DNA of 64,000 bases from positions 434,001-498,000 of the forward strand of contig NZ_CP084528.1 of the NCBI RefSeq assembly GCF_020410745.1, read 5' to 3'. The DNA is from Kaistella polysaccharea (GTDB taxonomy: Bacteria; Bacteroidota; Bacteroidia; Flavobacteriales; Weeksellaceae). Shown here piece by piece: positions 1-7,469 of this stretch (positions are counted from its first letter, which is position 1; every line of letters starts with the position of its first letter). Below the pieces are notes generated by a model. It searched no databases and had not been told where the DNA came from. It saw only the letters and a program-made list of their open reading frames with translations. Both the position numbers and the translations under genes were made by a program.

Positions 1-1265
1 TGGTTCATAAAACATTGGCTTTGGCTGCGTATCGTTCATCGGTAGAAATGGCGAAAGAAAGAGGAGCATTTGCAATTTATGATGCTAAGAGAGAAGCGAA
101 GAATCCATTCATTTTAAGAATGAAAGAAGCCGATCCGGATTTGTATGAAGATTTAAAAAAATACGGACGAAGAAATATTGCTTTATTGACGATCGCACCA
201 ACTGGAAGTACGTCGTTAATGTCGCAAACTTCATCTGGAATTGAACCTGTGTTTATGCCGGTTTATAAAAGACGCAGAAAAGTTAATCCAAATGATCAGG
301 ATATTCGCGTGGATTTTGTGGATGAAGTGGGCGATTCCTGGGAAGAGTATTTGGTTTTCCACCACCGTTTTAAAGAATGGATGGAAGTCAATGGAATCGA
401 CACCGACAGAAATTATTCTCAAGAAGAATTAAATAAAATTATTGAGCAATCGCCTTATTACAAAGCAACTTCAAATGATGTTGACTGGTTGAGTAAAGTA
501 GAAATGCAGGGTTCGATTCAGAAATGGGTGGATCATTCGATTTCGGTGACGATTAATGTTCCGAATGATGCGACGGAAGAATTGGTGAACCAACTCTACA
601 TCAAAGCGTGGGAAGTTGGTTGCAAAGGTGTGACGGTTTATCGCGACGGTTCACGTTCCGGAGTGTTGATTTCCGCAGATGAGAAAAAAGATGATAATGC
701 AGAAATGATTACGTCAGTTTTCCCGACTAAAAGACCACATATTTTAGAAGCCGATGTCGTTCGTTTTCAGAATAATAAAGAAAAATGGATTGCTTTTGTT
801 GGTTTAATTGAAGGTAAACCTTACGAAATTTTCACTGGTTTAGCCGACGATGAAGAAGGGATTTCAGTTCCTCGTTGGGTGAATGATGGCGTGATTATTA
901 AAAATCAGGATGAGAATGGAAAATCGCGTTATGATTTCCAGTTTAAAAATCAGCGCGGTTACAAAACGACGATTGAAGGACTTTCTCACAAGTTCAAACC
1001 GGAATTCTGGAATTATGCAAAACTGATTTCAGGAACTTTAAGACACGGAATGCCGATTGAAAATGCCGTCGAATTAATCAACCGATTAGAACTCGATTCT
1101 GAATCCATCAACAACTGGAAAGCCGGAGTTGCGCGTGCTTTAAAACGCTACATCGCCGATGGAACCGAAGCCACTGGAAAATGTTCAAGTTGTGGTTCTG
1201 ATCAAGTGGTTTATCAGGAAGGTTGCCTGACCTGCAAGAATTGCGGGAATAGTAAGTGTGGGTAA
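1..1265 (+). CDS. nrdJ: Adenosylcobalamin-dependent (class II) ribonucleoside-diphosphate reductase, 3' part
   Basis: Reduces ribonucleoside diphosphates to deoxyribonucleotides using a B12-derived radical. The frame is open from the first base, so the gene starts before the window and about 420 C-terminal residues are present. The motif LTIAPTGSTSLMSQTSSGIE is the substrate-binding loop typical of NrdJ. It is followed by the VTINVPNDAT and GCKGVTVYRDGSR blocks that close the class II barrel. The C-terminus ends in a four-cysteine cluster (CSSCGS, then CLTCKNCGNSKCG), as in B12-dependent reductases. An intrinsic terminator follows. Function is confident; the N-terminal half is not visible. 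Confidence 0.93.
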   Translation, partial: VHKTLALAAYRSSVEMAKERGAFAIYDAKREAKNPFILRMKEADPDLYEDLKKYGRRNIALLTIAPTGSTSLMSQTSSGIEPVFMPVYKRRRKVNPNDQDIRVDFVDEVGDSWEEYLVFHHRFKEWMEVNGIDTDRNYSQEELNKIIEQSPYYKATSNDVDWLSKVEMQGSIQKWVDHSISVTINVPNDATEELVNQLYIKAWEVGCKGVTVYRDGSRSGVLISADEKKDDNAEMITSVFPTKRPHILEADVVRFQNNKEKWIAFVGLIEGKPYEIFTGLADDEEGISVPRWVNDGVIIKNQDENGKSRYDFQFKNQRGYKTTIEGLSHKFKPEFWNYAKLISGTLRHGMPIENAVELINRLELDSESINNWKAGVARALKRYIADGTEATGKCSSCGSDQVVYQEGCLTCKNCGNSKCG

Positions 1266-1293
1266 AACTTTGTTTTGATGTAAATAATAAGGA

Positions 1294-1323
1294 GCTGTTT
1301 CATTTTTGAGACAGCCTTTTTTT
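1294..1323 (+). terminator. Intrinsic terminator after nrdJ
   Basis: A nine-pair stem (GCTGTTTCA with TGAGACAGC, one G-T wobble) with a four-base loop is followed by a run of T, 29 bp after the nrdJ stop. Confidence 0.85.
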
Positions 1324-1397
1324 GTTATCCTTAACTTATTAATTGTTCCTTATTTTATTAAAAGGAATTCTGCGGTAAAAGCATCTAACGCAGTATT

Positions 1398-1446
1398 TTG
1401 TCATTCCGAAGGAATCTAAAACGCTGAGATTTCTTCGGAATGACAA
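1398..1446. repeat. Long imperfect palindrome (interspersed-repeat type)
   Basis: A 20-base arm, TTGTCATTCCGAAGGAATCT, is answered nine bases later by its reverse complement with one mismatch. There is no T-run and the terminator of nrdJ lies upstream, so this does not look like a terminator. The sequence resembles the CATTCCGAAGGAATCT-type intergenic repeats I know from Flavobacteriia. That family assignment is from memory and would need a genome-wide count. Confidence 0.7.
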
Positions 1447-1495
1447 TCTGCGGTTTTTTGAACATAGATTAGTAGATTCTGTAGTGTGAATTGAA

Positions 1496-1570
1496 TTTCG
1501 CTCCGGAGGAGTGATATATGTGTAGAAATATAAATAATAAAAATGTTGCGCTCCAGCGGAGCGCTATCTT
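1496..1570. repeat. Two tandem GCTCC-hairpin repeat units
   Basis: The first unit (from 1496) has a weak CGCTCC/GGAGTG hairpin followed by ATATATGTGTAGAAAT. The second (1548-1564) is a perfect GCGCTCC-AGC-GGAGCGC hairpin followed by TATCTTT. They share the layout GCTCC hairpin plus AT-rich tail and look like two diverged copies of one interspersed intergenic repeat. With the palindrome at 1398 they fill the 349-bp gap between nrdJ and the next gene. No coding sequence is seen here. Confidence 0.65.
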
Positions 1571-1613
1571 TTCTCAGATTATAACATTCGATTTAAGATA
1601 AAATCATAAGCAA

Positions 1614-2321
1614 TCATTTCTCATCCTCGCTTTTCCATTCATGTTCAATATTGCTCATCAATAAAGCATTGTCAAAAGTTACAGAACCTTTTGGAAAGAT
1701 TTCTTCATTTTCAAAAAAACTTGATTTAACATTTGAAACTTCAAGCGGTTGAACTTCCCATTTGTAAGCTTTCAATCTTAAACCATCGAACTTATCTTTG
1801 TTAGGAGAATATCCAAGGTCGCAATTTTCAAAAAAGTCAGAAGCATTTTCTAATGTTTTGAAGATTGAGTTCTCATTAAAAAAATTGGTTTCAGTTGCAT
1901 CAATGGATGTTACGGTATCGTCTGAACTTTTAAAGTCGATGTGATAATTTCCGTTTGCTTCTTGTATGTTGAATTTTGCTAGATAATGTTTGCCAGGAAA
2001 TAGTCGACCGCCTACAAAGGCATTCAATTTTAGAGAGGTGTCTCGGCGTGGAATGTAAACGCCCGATTTTGTTTCCCCATTTTCGTCCCATTCAACGGCA
2101 ATTCTGTGCGCTCCGTTTTCTGAATTTACGCCCACGAAATCTGGAAATCCTTTTGGTTTAATATCTTTTAGTCTGATCAAACAAATTCCGACGATGGCTT
2201 TGTCTTTATAAATTTTTGGTCGAAAAGGAAATGGGATTATTTTCTCTACCGATTTTGGATCCGCGGTGAAGTTGATTAAAATTCTTCTGTCGATGTAGCC
2301 GTGGATTGTGGGAATTTTCAT
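1614..2321 (-). CDS. DUF2071-like protein (acetoacetate-decarboxylase-like fold), function unknown
   Basis: A 235-residue soluble protein without signal peptide. The sequence resembles the DUF2071/YqjF group. It has an N-terminal strand region (FPFRPKIYKDKAIVGICLIRL), a central VEWDENGE segment followed by SGVYIPRRDTSLKLN, and an acidic C-terminus. These proteins adopt a lipocalin-like or acetoacetate-decarboxylase-like fold, and a substrate is not known to me. The gene stands alone with repeat-filled gaps on both sides. The family call is moderate; the function is unassigned. Confidence 0.6.
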   Translation of the reverse strand: MKIPTIHGYIDRRILINFTADPKSVEKIIPFPFRPKIYKDKAIVGICLIRLKDIKPKGFPDFVGVNSENGAHRIAVEWDENGETKSGVYIPRRDTSLKLNAFVGGRLFPGKHYLAKFNIQEANGNYHIDFKSSDDTVTSIDATETNFFNENSIFKTLENASDFFENCDLGYSPNKDKFDGLRLKAYKWEVQPLEVSNVKSSFFENEEIFPKGSVTFDNALLMSNIEHEWKSEDEK

Positions 2322-2392
2322 CTAAATCAAAAGTTTTTATTATTTATTGCAAGAAACGATTAGCGCGGCAGCGGAGGATATATTTTTTTTTA

Positions 2393-3124
2393 TTAAAATT
2401 TTTTAAATTTATAAAATTGAAATAAATCAAATAAATTGATAACGATCAATAATGTACTATTCAGGAGCAGTGGGTAAAGTAGCCGTCCAGCTCCTCTTAT
2501 TTTGGTGAAATTAAAAATATCATTTCCAGTAATTGCGACCAAAATTCCAATGAAAAATAAAACAGATGATAAAGAAATTATAACCATCAACCAATTATGA
2601 TTCAAAACACGATGATCAATTAATTTTATTTTTTTATTTAGATTGAGTATTCTATGAAAAACCGAGAATTTGGAAGATTTTGATTTGTAAACAACTGAAA
2701 AATTTATAAAATCTTCAGATTTTAATATGTCTGTTATAAATTCGATAGAATTATTATTTGTTTTAGACTTGCAATTTAAAAGAAAAGTGTGTCCATCAAT
2801 TCGATGTTGCAATACTTCAGTGTTAGTTCCTTCAAATTTTAGCGTTATAGGATGATAAATATCTGTGGGCGGGATATCCTCATCTCCATATAACACAAGC
2901 GTGGCATTTAGGTGAAAAATTTGCTCTTGCTCACCTTCTATTTGGGAAAAGATATTTCTACGATCTAATGTTAAATTATCGAGCGTACCTCCTGAACAAT
3001 GATCTCTAATTATCATAATAATTCTTTTCCTTCGTACTTTTTGATAAAAAATAAAAGTATAAGCGAGAGTCATAATAAAAATTAAAATATTTATCCAGTC
3101 GGATGGTGCTATATTTTGCGGCAT
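2393..3124 (-). CDS. Hypothetical membrane protein with three predicted TM segments
   Basis: I do not recognise this 243-residue protein. An N-terminal hydrophobic helix (about residues 11-28) is followed by a basic stretch (KVRRKRIIMII). A soluble domain of about 130 residues comes next, then two more hydrophobic helices (about 178-200 and 213-232). The layout suggests an inner-membrane anchor with an exposed central domain. It is more AT-rich than its neighbours, which fits a lineage-specific or acquired gene. The gap to the DUF2071-like gene on the same strand is about 70 bp and holds GC-rich repeat-like sequence (GCGCGGCAGCGGAGGATAT, near 2356). Confidence 0.6.
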   Translation of the reverse strand: MPQNIAPSDWINILIFIMTLAYTFIFYQKVRRKRIIMIIRDHCSGGTLDNLTLDRRNIFSQIEGEQEQIFHLNATLVLYGDEDIPPTDIYHPITLKFEGTNTEVLQHRIDGHTFLLNCKSKTNNNSIEFITDILKSEDFINFSVVYKSKSSKFSVFHRILNLNKKIKLIDHRVLNHNWLMVIISLSSVLFFIGILVAITGNDIFNFTKIRGAGRLLYPLLLNSTLLIVINLFDLFQFYKFKKF

Positions 3125-3477
3125 AAATAGAATTGTTTTCTCATTAAAATAATTAGACGATTGGTTATGCAGTTAATTTTGTATGAAAATTATACTTTAC
3201 ATACTGCATAACTAGAATAAAGATAATATTAAAATACGTAAACCTGCTGCAATTGTTATAATGTGAATAGTAAAAGAAAAAAGTCTTAGTAAGCTTTTCA
3301 AGCTCTCCCAACAATATTTGATTCTCCATTTTTTTGCAGAACGAAGTGGCGCAAAAGATATAGTCCTTCGACAAGTTCAGGATAAACTGCAAGCATCTCG
3401 TTTTTTGGACGAGACGGCTCCTAAAAAAGTCTCGAAAATCTCTCCAAATCCACACCATCCAAAGTGAAAATATTTCG
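3125..3477. other. Intergenic gap with repeat remnants
   Basis: No convincing gene is present. The stretch around 3350-3425 carries GCGCAAAAGATATAG, then TCCTTCGACAAGTTCAGGA, then TTTTTTGGACGAGACGGCTCC. These look like pieces of interspersed repeats. A 97-codon minus-strand open frame across it is made largely of this repeat sequence and is not called. Confidence 0.5.
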
Positions 3478-3485
3478 TAAATTTG
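3478..3485 (+). promoter_or_regulatory. -7 promoter box of lpdA
   Basis: TAAATTTG matches the Bacteroidota primary-sigma -7 consensus TAnnTTTG and lies 33 bp before the ATG. No clear -33 TTG is seen at the expected spacing. Confidence 0.6.
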
Positions 3486-3518
3486 CCCTACTTTTAATTA
3501 AATCATAAAAAGATAAAT

Positions 3519-4922
3519 ATGAGTCAATTCGATGTTACTGTAATCGGTTCCGGTCCTGGTGGTTATGTTGCGGCAATTAGATGTGCGCAATTGGGTTTCA
3601 AAACAGCATTAATCGAGAAATATTCGGTTCTTGGCGGTACTTGCCTGAATGTAGGTTGTATTCCGAGTAAAGCGCTTTTGGACACTTCCGAGCATTTTTA
3701 CAACGCTAAACACGATTTCGCCAATCACGGAATTATCATCAATGATCCGGTGGCAGATTTGTCAAGAATGATTGCGCGCAAAAGTGAAGTCGTCGATCAA
3801 ACCACGAAAGGAATCCAGTTTTTGATGGATAAAAACAAGGTTACTGTTTTCGAAGGAGTTGGAAGTTTCGAATCTGCAACTCAGATTAAAGTGACGAAAA
3901 ACGATGGTTCTACGGAAACAGTCGATTCTAAATATACGATTATCGCGACGGGTTCTAAACCAACGGCGCTTCCTTTTATTACTTTGGATAAGGAAAGAAT
4001 TATTACTTCTACGGAAGCTTTGGAACTGAAAGAAATTCCGAAACACCTGATCGTTATCGGTGGTGGTGTGATTGGTTTGGAATTGGGTTCTGTTTACAAA
4101 AGATTAGGTTCTGAAGTAACGGTGGTAGAATTTATGGATAAAATTATTCCAACCATGGACGGTGCTTTGTCGAAAGAATTGAACAAAGTTTTGCGTAAAC
4201 AAGGAATGAAGTTCAACCTTTCTACGGGAGTTCAGTCTGTTGAAAGAAATGGCGATACCGTAAAAGTTACGGCGAAAGATAAAAAAGGTGAAGAAGTAGT
4301 TTTCGAAGGGGATTACGTTTTGGTTGCTGTGGGTAGAAGTCCATACACGAAAGGACTTGGACTGGAAAAAGCAGGTGTTGACTTAGACGAAAGAGGAAGA
4401 GTAAAAACAAATGAGCATTTACAAACCAATGTTTCGAATATCTACGCCATCGGTGATGTTGTAGCAGGAGCAATGTTGGCTCACAAAGCGTCTGAAGAAG
4501 GAACTTTGGTCGCTGAATTAATCGCTGGACAAAAACCTCATATCAATTATAATTTGATTCCAGGTGTTGTTTACACTTGGCCGGAAGTTGCTGCTGTTGG
4601 TAAAACAGAAGAGCAATTGAAAGCAGAAGGTGTTGCCATTAAAGTGGGTAATTTCCCGATGCGTGCTTTGGGAAGAAGCCGTGCTTCCGGTGATGTTGAT
4701 GGTTTCATCAAAGTAATCGCTGACGAAAAAACGGACGAAATTCTTGGAGTTCACATGATCGGAGCGAGAGCGGCAGATTTAATCGCAGAAGCGGTTGTGG
4801 CAATGGAATACAGAGCAAGTGCTGAAGATATTTCGAGAATGTCTCACGCGCACCCGACGTATGCTGAAGCCATGAAAGAAGCTGCTTTGGATGCGACTGG
4901 AAAGAGAGCGTTGCATTTTTAA
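3519..4922 (+). CDS. lpdA: Dihydrolipoyl dehydrogenase (E3)
   Basis: A FAD enzyme that reoxidises dihydrolipoamide in the 2-oxo acid dehydrogenase complexes and the glycine cleavage system, reducing NAD. The 467 residues are the full family length. The sequence shows an FAD-binding GSGPGG at 10-15 and the redox pair Cys42/Cys47 in GGTCLNVGCIPSK. The NAD-binding VIGGGVIGLELG lies near 180, YAIGDVV near 310, and the C-terminal His-Glu couple is in HAHPTYAEAMKEA. It is monocistronic here, with no E1 or E2 gene adjacent. A consensus -7 box lies 33 bp upstream and a terminator follows. Confidence 0.96.
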   Translation: MSQFDVTVIGSGPGGYVAAIRCAQLGFKTALIEKYSVLGGTCLNVGCIPSKALLDTSEHFYNAKHDFANHGIIINDPVADLSRMIARKSEVVDQTTKGIQFLMDKNKVTVFEGVGSFESATQIKVTKNDGSTETVDSKYTIIATGSKPTALPFITLDKERIITSTEALELKEIPKHLIVIGGGVIGLELGSVYKRLGSEVTVVEFMDKIIPTMDGALSKELNKVLRKQGMKFNLSTGVQSVERNGDTVKVTAKDKKGEEVVFEGDYVLVAVGRSPYTKGLGLEKAGVDLDERGRVKTNEHLQTNVSNIYAIGDVVAGAMLAHKASEEGTLVAELIAGQKPHINYNLIPGVVYTWPEVAAVGKTEEQLKAEGVAIKVGNFPMRALGRSRASGDVDGFIKVIADEKTDEILGVHMIGARAADLIAEAVVAMEYRASAEDISRMSHAHPTYAEAMKEAALDATGKRALHF

Positions 4923-4994
4923 GAGCAAAGGTAAAAGTAAAAAGAGCCAAGGTTCGATTTTGAAGAGCCAAGGTAAAAGTAAAAAGAGCCAAGG
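4922..4994. repeat. Direct pair of 31-bp heptad-periodic repeats
   Basis: Two 31-bp copies (4922-4952 and 4964-4994) differ at one base and are separated by 11 bp. Each is built from heptamers of the type AAAAGTA, AAAAGAG and CCAAGGT, giving a 7/21-base period with G at position 5 of each heptamer. The first copy overlaps the lpdA stop codon. Related sequence occurs at 28693, 43831, 44271 (inverted) and 62818. Confidence 0.8.
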
Positions 4995-5036
4995 AGAGAT
5001 TCAAGAATTGATCGGCGGTTCGGTTTATTATCATAT

Positions 5037-5066
5037 TAAAAGAGAAGTTTAGGCTTCTCTTTTTTT
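5037..5066 (+). terminator. Intrinsic terminator after lpdA (possibly bidirectional)
   Basis: The stem AAAAGAGAAG with CTTCTCTTTT and a short loop is followed by T7. It lies between the convergent lpdA and catalase-like genes. Confidence 0.8.
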
Positions 5067-5082
5067 GTGTCTATAATTGGAT

Positions 5083-6090
5083 TCATTGTTCATTTAATCG
5101 ATTTCGTGTGGAGATCGACGCTTCGTAAACTTTCTTTCGGATCTGCTGAATCTTTCCTACAGGCTGCAAATTTTCTGCATTTGCAAAGGGATCAAAATTA
5201 AGATTTTCAATTTCAGGATCATCTGAATTAACTAATGAGGCTTTGGGAATGGTAATTTTTCCCAGGCAATATTTAGGGGCATTTTTCCAGTCTTTCATCA
5301 AATCATTCACGGGCTGATCTTCGATATTTTCACACAGCTCTATCATTAAATGATATGTGGATTCTTGCGTTGATAAAAACCAGTTGATAGAATCTTTCTG
5401 AGGTTCACCCCTGCCGATTTTTGGATTGATATTTTCTGGTGTTAAACTCAATTTCATAATATTATTCCCAAGTCGATAACATCCAATTCCGGCATAGTTA
5501 AAGGAGAAAAAGAAATCTTTTTGATGGGACAAAAATTTGATGATCTTCTTTGTAACATCAACGGAAAACATCGAACTTATAAGAGAAAAACCATTTTTTA
5601 GTAAGTGTGGTACATCGAAAAAAGATACTACGAAATTATCTTGTTTGGTAATTAAAAAAGTATTGACTGACGTAAAAAACTTTAGAAAAACTGAAGGTGA
5701 ATTGGTCGGAAATAGCGGAAAATTAACCAACGGAAAATTAGCCTCCTGACCGTTAACATTTTTAATTTTTAAAGAAAATCCGTAGAGTGGATTATCCCGA
5801 CCTTTTTTATTAATTACCAAATTACCATTAGAGAATCTAGCTAAAATATCATAGTGTTTTTGATCAAAAATTTCAGTTATAAAGTTGGGTAAATCTTCCG
5901 ATATTTTTAAAAAAGCTTTCACGGTTGCATAGGTTTTGGAGTGTGCATCGCGTGTAGCGTAATCAACTTCGCTAATTTTAGAGGAACTCTCAATATATTT
6001 TTCTACTGATTGTACAGCTTTGTCTAAATCCAGGTTTTCCTGCGGAGAAAGTTGGTCAAATTCTGGATTATATTTTACAAGTGAATTCAT
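5083..6090 (-). CDS. Catalase-like heme protein (small catalase superfamily, y4iL-like)
   Basis: The 335-residue protein is shorter than true catalases (about 480 or more). RDAHSKTYATVKAFL carries the position of the distal heme histidine, and ILARFSNGNL corresponds to the ARFS strand. The C-terminus FDPFANAENLQPVGKIQQIRKKVYEAS matches the closing block of the superfamily (segments F-PF, PVG, IR-KVY). I place it in the catalase-related group of uncharacterised heme proteins, which may act as peroxidase or peroxygenase rather than catalase. The start is the ATG at 6090; the longer frame would begin with TTG. It is divergent from the CvfB-like gene. Confidence 0.75.
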   Translation of the reverse strand: MNSLVKYNPEFDQLSPQENLDLDKAVQSVEKYIESSSKISEVDYATRDAHSKTYATVKAFLKISEDLPNFITEIFDQKHYDILARFSNGNLVINKKGRDNPLYGFSLKIKNVNGQEANFPLVNFPLFPTNSPSVFLKFFTSVNTFLITKQDNFVVSFFDVPHLLKNGFSLISSMFSVDVTKKIIKFLSHQKDFFFSFNYAGIGCYRLGNNIMKLSLTPENINPKIGRGEPQKDSINWFLSTQESTYHLMIELCENIEDQPVNDLMKDWKNAPKYCLGKITIPKASLVNSDDPEIENLNFDPFANAENLQPVGKIQQIRKKVYEASISTRNRLNEQ

Positions 6091-6147
6091 GTTTTTTTTC
6101 TTTAAGCGAAGCAACAACCATTCCCGAAAATTCCTCAGAAAATACCT

Positions 6148-6155
6148 TATCTTTG
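6148..6155 (+). promoter_or_regulatory. -7 promoter box of the CvfB-like gene
   Basis: TATCTTTG matches TAnnTTTG and lies 35 bp before the ATG. Confidence 0.55.
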
Positions 6156-6190
6156 CACCTTATTAACATTCACTTTTAGGTACGCTCAAT

Positions 6191-7024
6191 ATGAACATCG
6201 GAAAAACCCAGACTTTAAAGATTGCAGAAAAAAATTATTCAGGATTATTTCTGGAAGATGATGAGGGTGAAAGAGCTTTTCTTCCCAAAATTTTCGCCTC
6301 GGAAGATGCAGAAGTTGGAGATGAAATGGAAGTTTTTGTTTACCAGGATGATGACAAATTAAAAGCGACGACAGAAAGGCCGTACGCAGAAATTGGTGAA
6401 TATGCGATCATGACTTGTGTGCAAAGTATGCCCAGCGGTGCATTTATGGACTGGGGAATTATTAAGGATTTATTTGTTCCGTACAAACAGCAGCGCGCAA
6501 AAATCGTGGAAGGAAAGCGATATTTGGTTTATGTTTACATCGATGAGTTTTTAGAATTGATTACCGGAACTACGAGATTTAAAAAAAATCCAAGTTATGA
6601 TAATCTGCCTTTTCAACGAGGCGAGAAGGTGAATTTGATTGTGGCGGGCGAAAGTGAATTAGGCTGGAATGTTGTTATTAATAAAGAATATATCGGACTC
6701 ATTTATACTTCAGACGTTTACAAAAGACTTTTCCCTCTTTCCGAAGAAGTTGGCTTTATCAAAACCATTCGCGAAGACGGAAAAATAGATGTGACTTTAC
6801 AACCCGAAGGTTACGATAATATTGATGAATTTCAAAAAGTAATCTTAGATAAATTAGAGTTGAATTACGGTCTTATTTATTTATCGGACAAGTCGACGCC
6901 AGAAGAAATTAAGGAAGAACTTCAAATGAGTAAAAAAAACTTTAAGAAAGCAATCGGAGGTTTGTACCGGGATAAAAAGATTGAAATCTTGGAGGATAAA
7001 ATCCGTTTAATCAAAGAAGAATAA
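6191..7024 (+). CDS. CvfB-family S1-domain RNA-binding protein
   Basis: A 277-residue cytoplasmic protein of the CvfB/YitL family. It has tandem S1-like OB domains (about residues 1-210; strands such as GAFMDWGIIKDLFVPYKQQ are characteristic). A C-terminal winged helix follows (about 215-277), where KSTPEEIKEELQMSKKNFKKA is the helix-turn-helix part. Family members bind RNA and affect expression of virulence or secreted factors in Gram-positive bacteria; the target in Bacteroidota is unknown. Its stop lies one base from the stop of the convergent zinc-ribbon gene, with no terminator between them. Confidence 0.88.
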   Translation: MNIGKTQTLKIAEKNYSGLFLEDDEGERAFLPKIFASEDAEVGDEMEVFVYQDDDKLKATTERPYAEIGEYAIMTCVQSMPSGAFMDWGIIKDLFVPYKQQRAKIVEGKRYLVYVYIDEFLELITGTTRFKKNPSYDNLPFQRGEKVNLIVAGESELGWNVVINKEYIGLIYTSDVYKRLFPLSEEVGFIKTIREDGKIDVTLQPEGYDNIDEFQKVILDKLELNYGLIYLSDKSTPEEIKEELQMSKKNFKKAIGGLYRDKKIEILEDKIRLIKEE

Positions 7025-7025
7025 T

Positions 7026-7373
7026 TTATTCTTTTCGCACCAGTAAAATCCAGTCTTCTTCCAGGAGTTTATAGCCGATATCATATACAAATCGGTATTC
7101 AGCACCGTTTTTATAAATTTTTAAGTTGGTAAAATATTCAAAATCAAATCCTTCGGAAACCAATTTGTTTCTTGTAGTTTTGGCTTTCCCTTCTATAAAT
7201 CGCTGCTCGGACAGAACACGGTGATTTTTGCGCAGTTTATTATTAATGTTACGCATCAAATTCGACGAATCTTTATTATGCTTATTATTATAGGCATTCC
7301 TACAACCGTCATTACAGAATTTTTTATCGCTTCTGCCGATTATTTTTTCGCCACATTCCAGACAGTTTTGCAT
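7026..7373 (-). CDS. Small zinc-ribbon protein (DUF2116-like), function unknown
   Basis: A 115-residue protein. The N-terminus holds a Zn-ribbon (CLECG, then FCNDGCRNAY), followed by a basic helix (NNKLRKNHRVL) and a compact C-terminal domain. Ribbons of this kind bind zinc and often nucleic acid. The start is the ATG at 7373, because the frame before it opens only at a TTG. Conserved relatives are common in Flavobacteriia, from memory. No function is assigned. Confidence 0.7.
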   Translation of the reverse strand: MQNCLECGEKIIGRSDKKFCNDGCRNAYNNKHNKDSSNLMRNINNKLRKNHRVLSEQRFIEGKAKTTRNKLVSEGFDFEYFTNLKIYKNGAEYRFVYDIGYKLLEEDWILLVRKE

Positions 7374-7469
7374 AAGAATCAATTGATAATCAAATATATA
7401 AAAAATATCCGTTTGAAAACGGATATAAATTTGAAAGTGATCATTTTGATTTGAATTGGTAAATTACAC

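Noticed and set aside
3165-3458. A 97-codon minus-strand open frame
   Set aside because: Its middle is translated interspersed-repeat sequence and its ends are low-complexity AT-rich DNA; there is no conserved motif.
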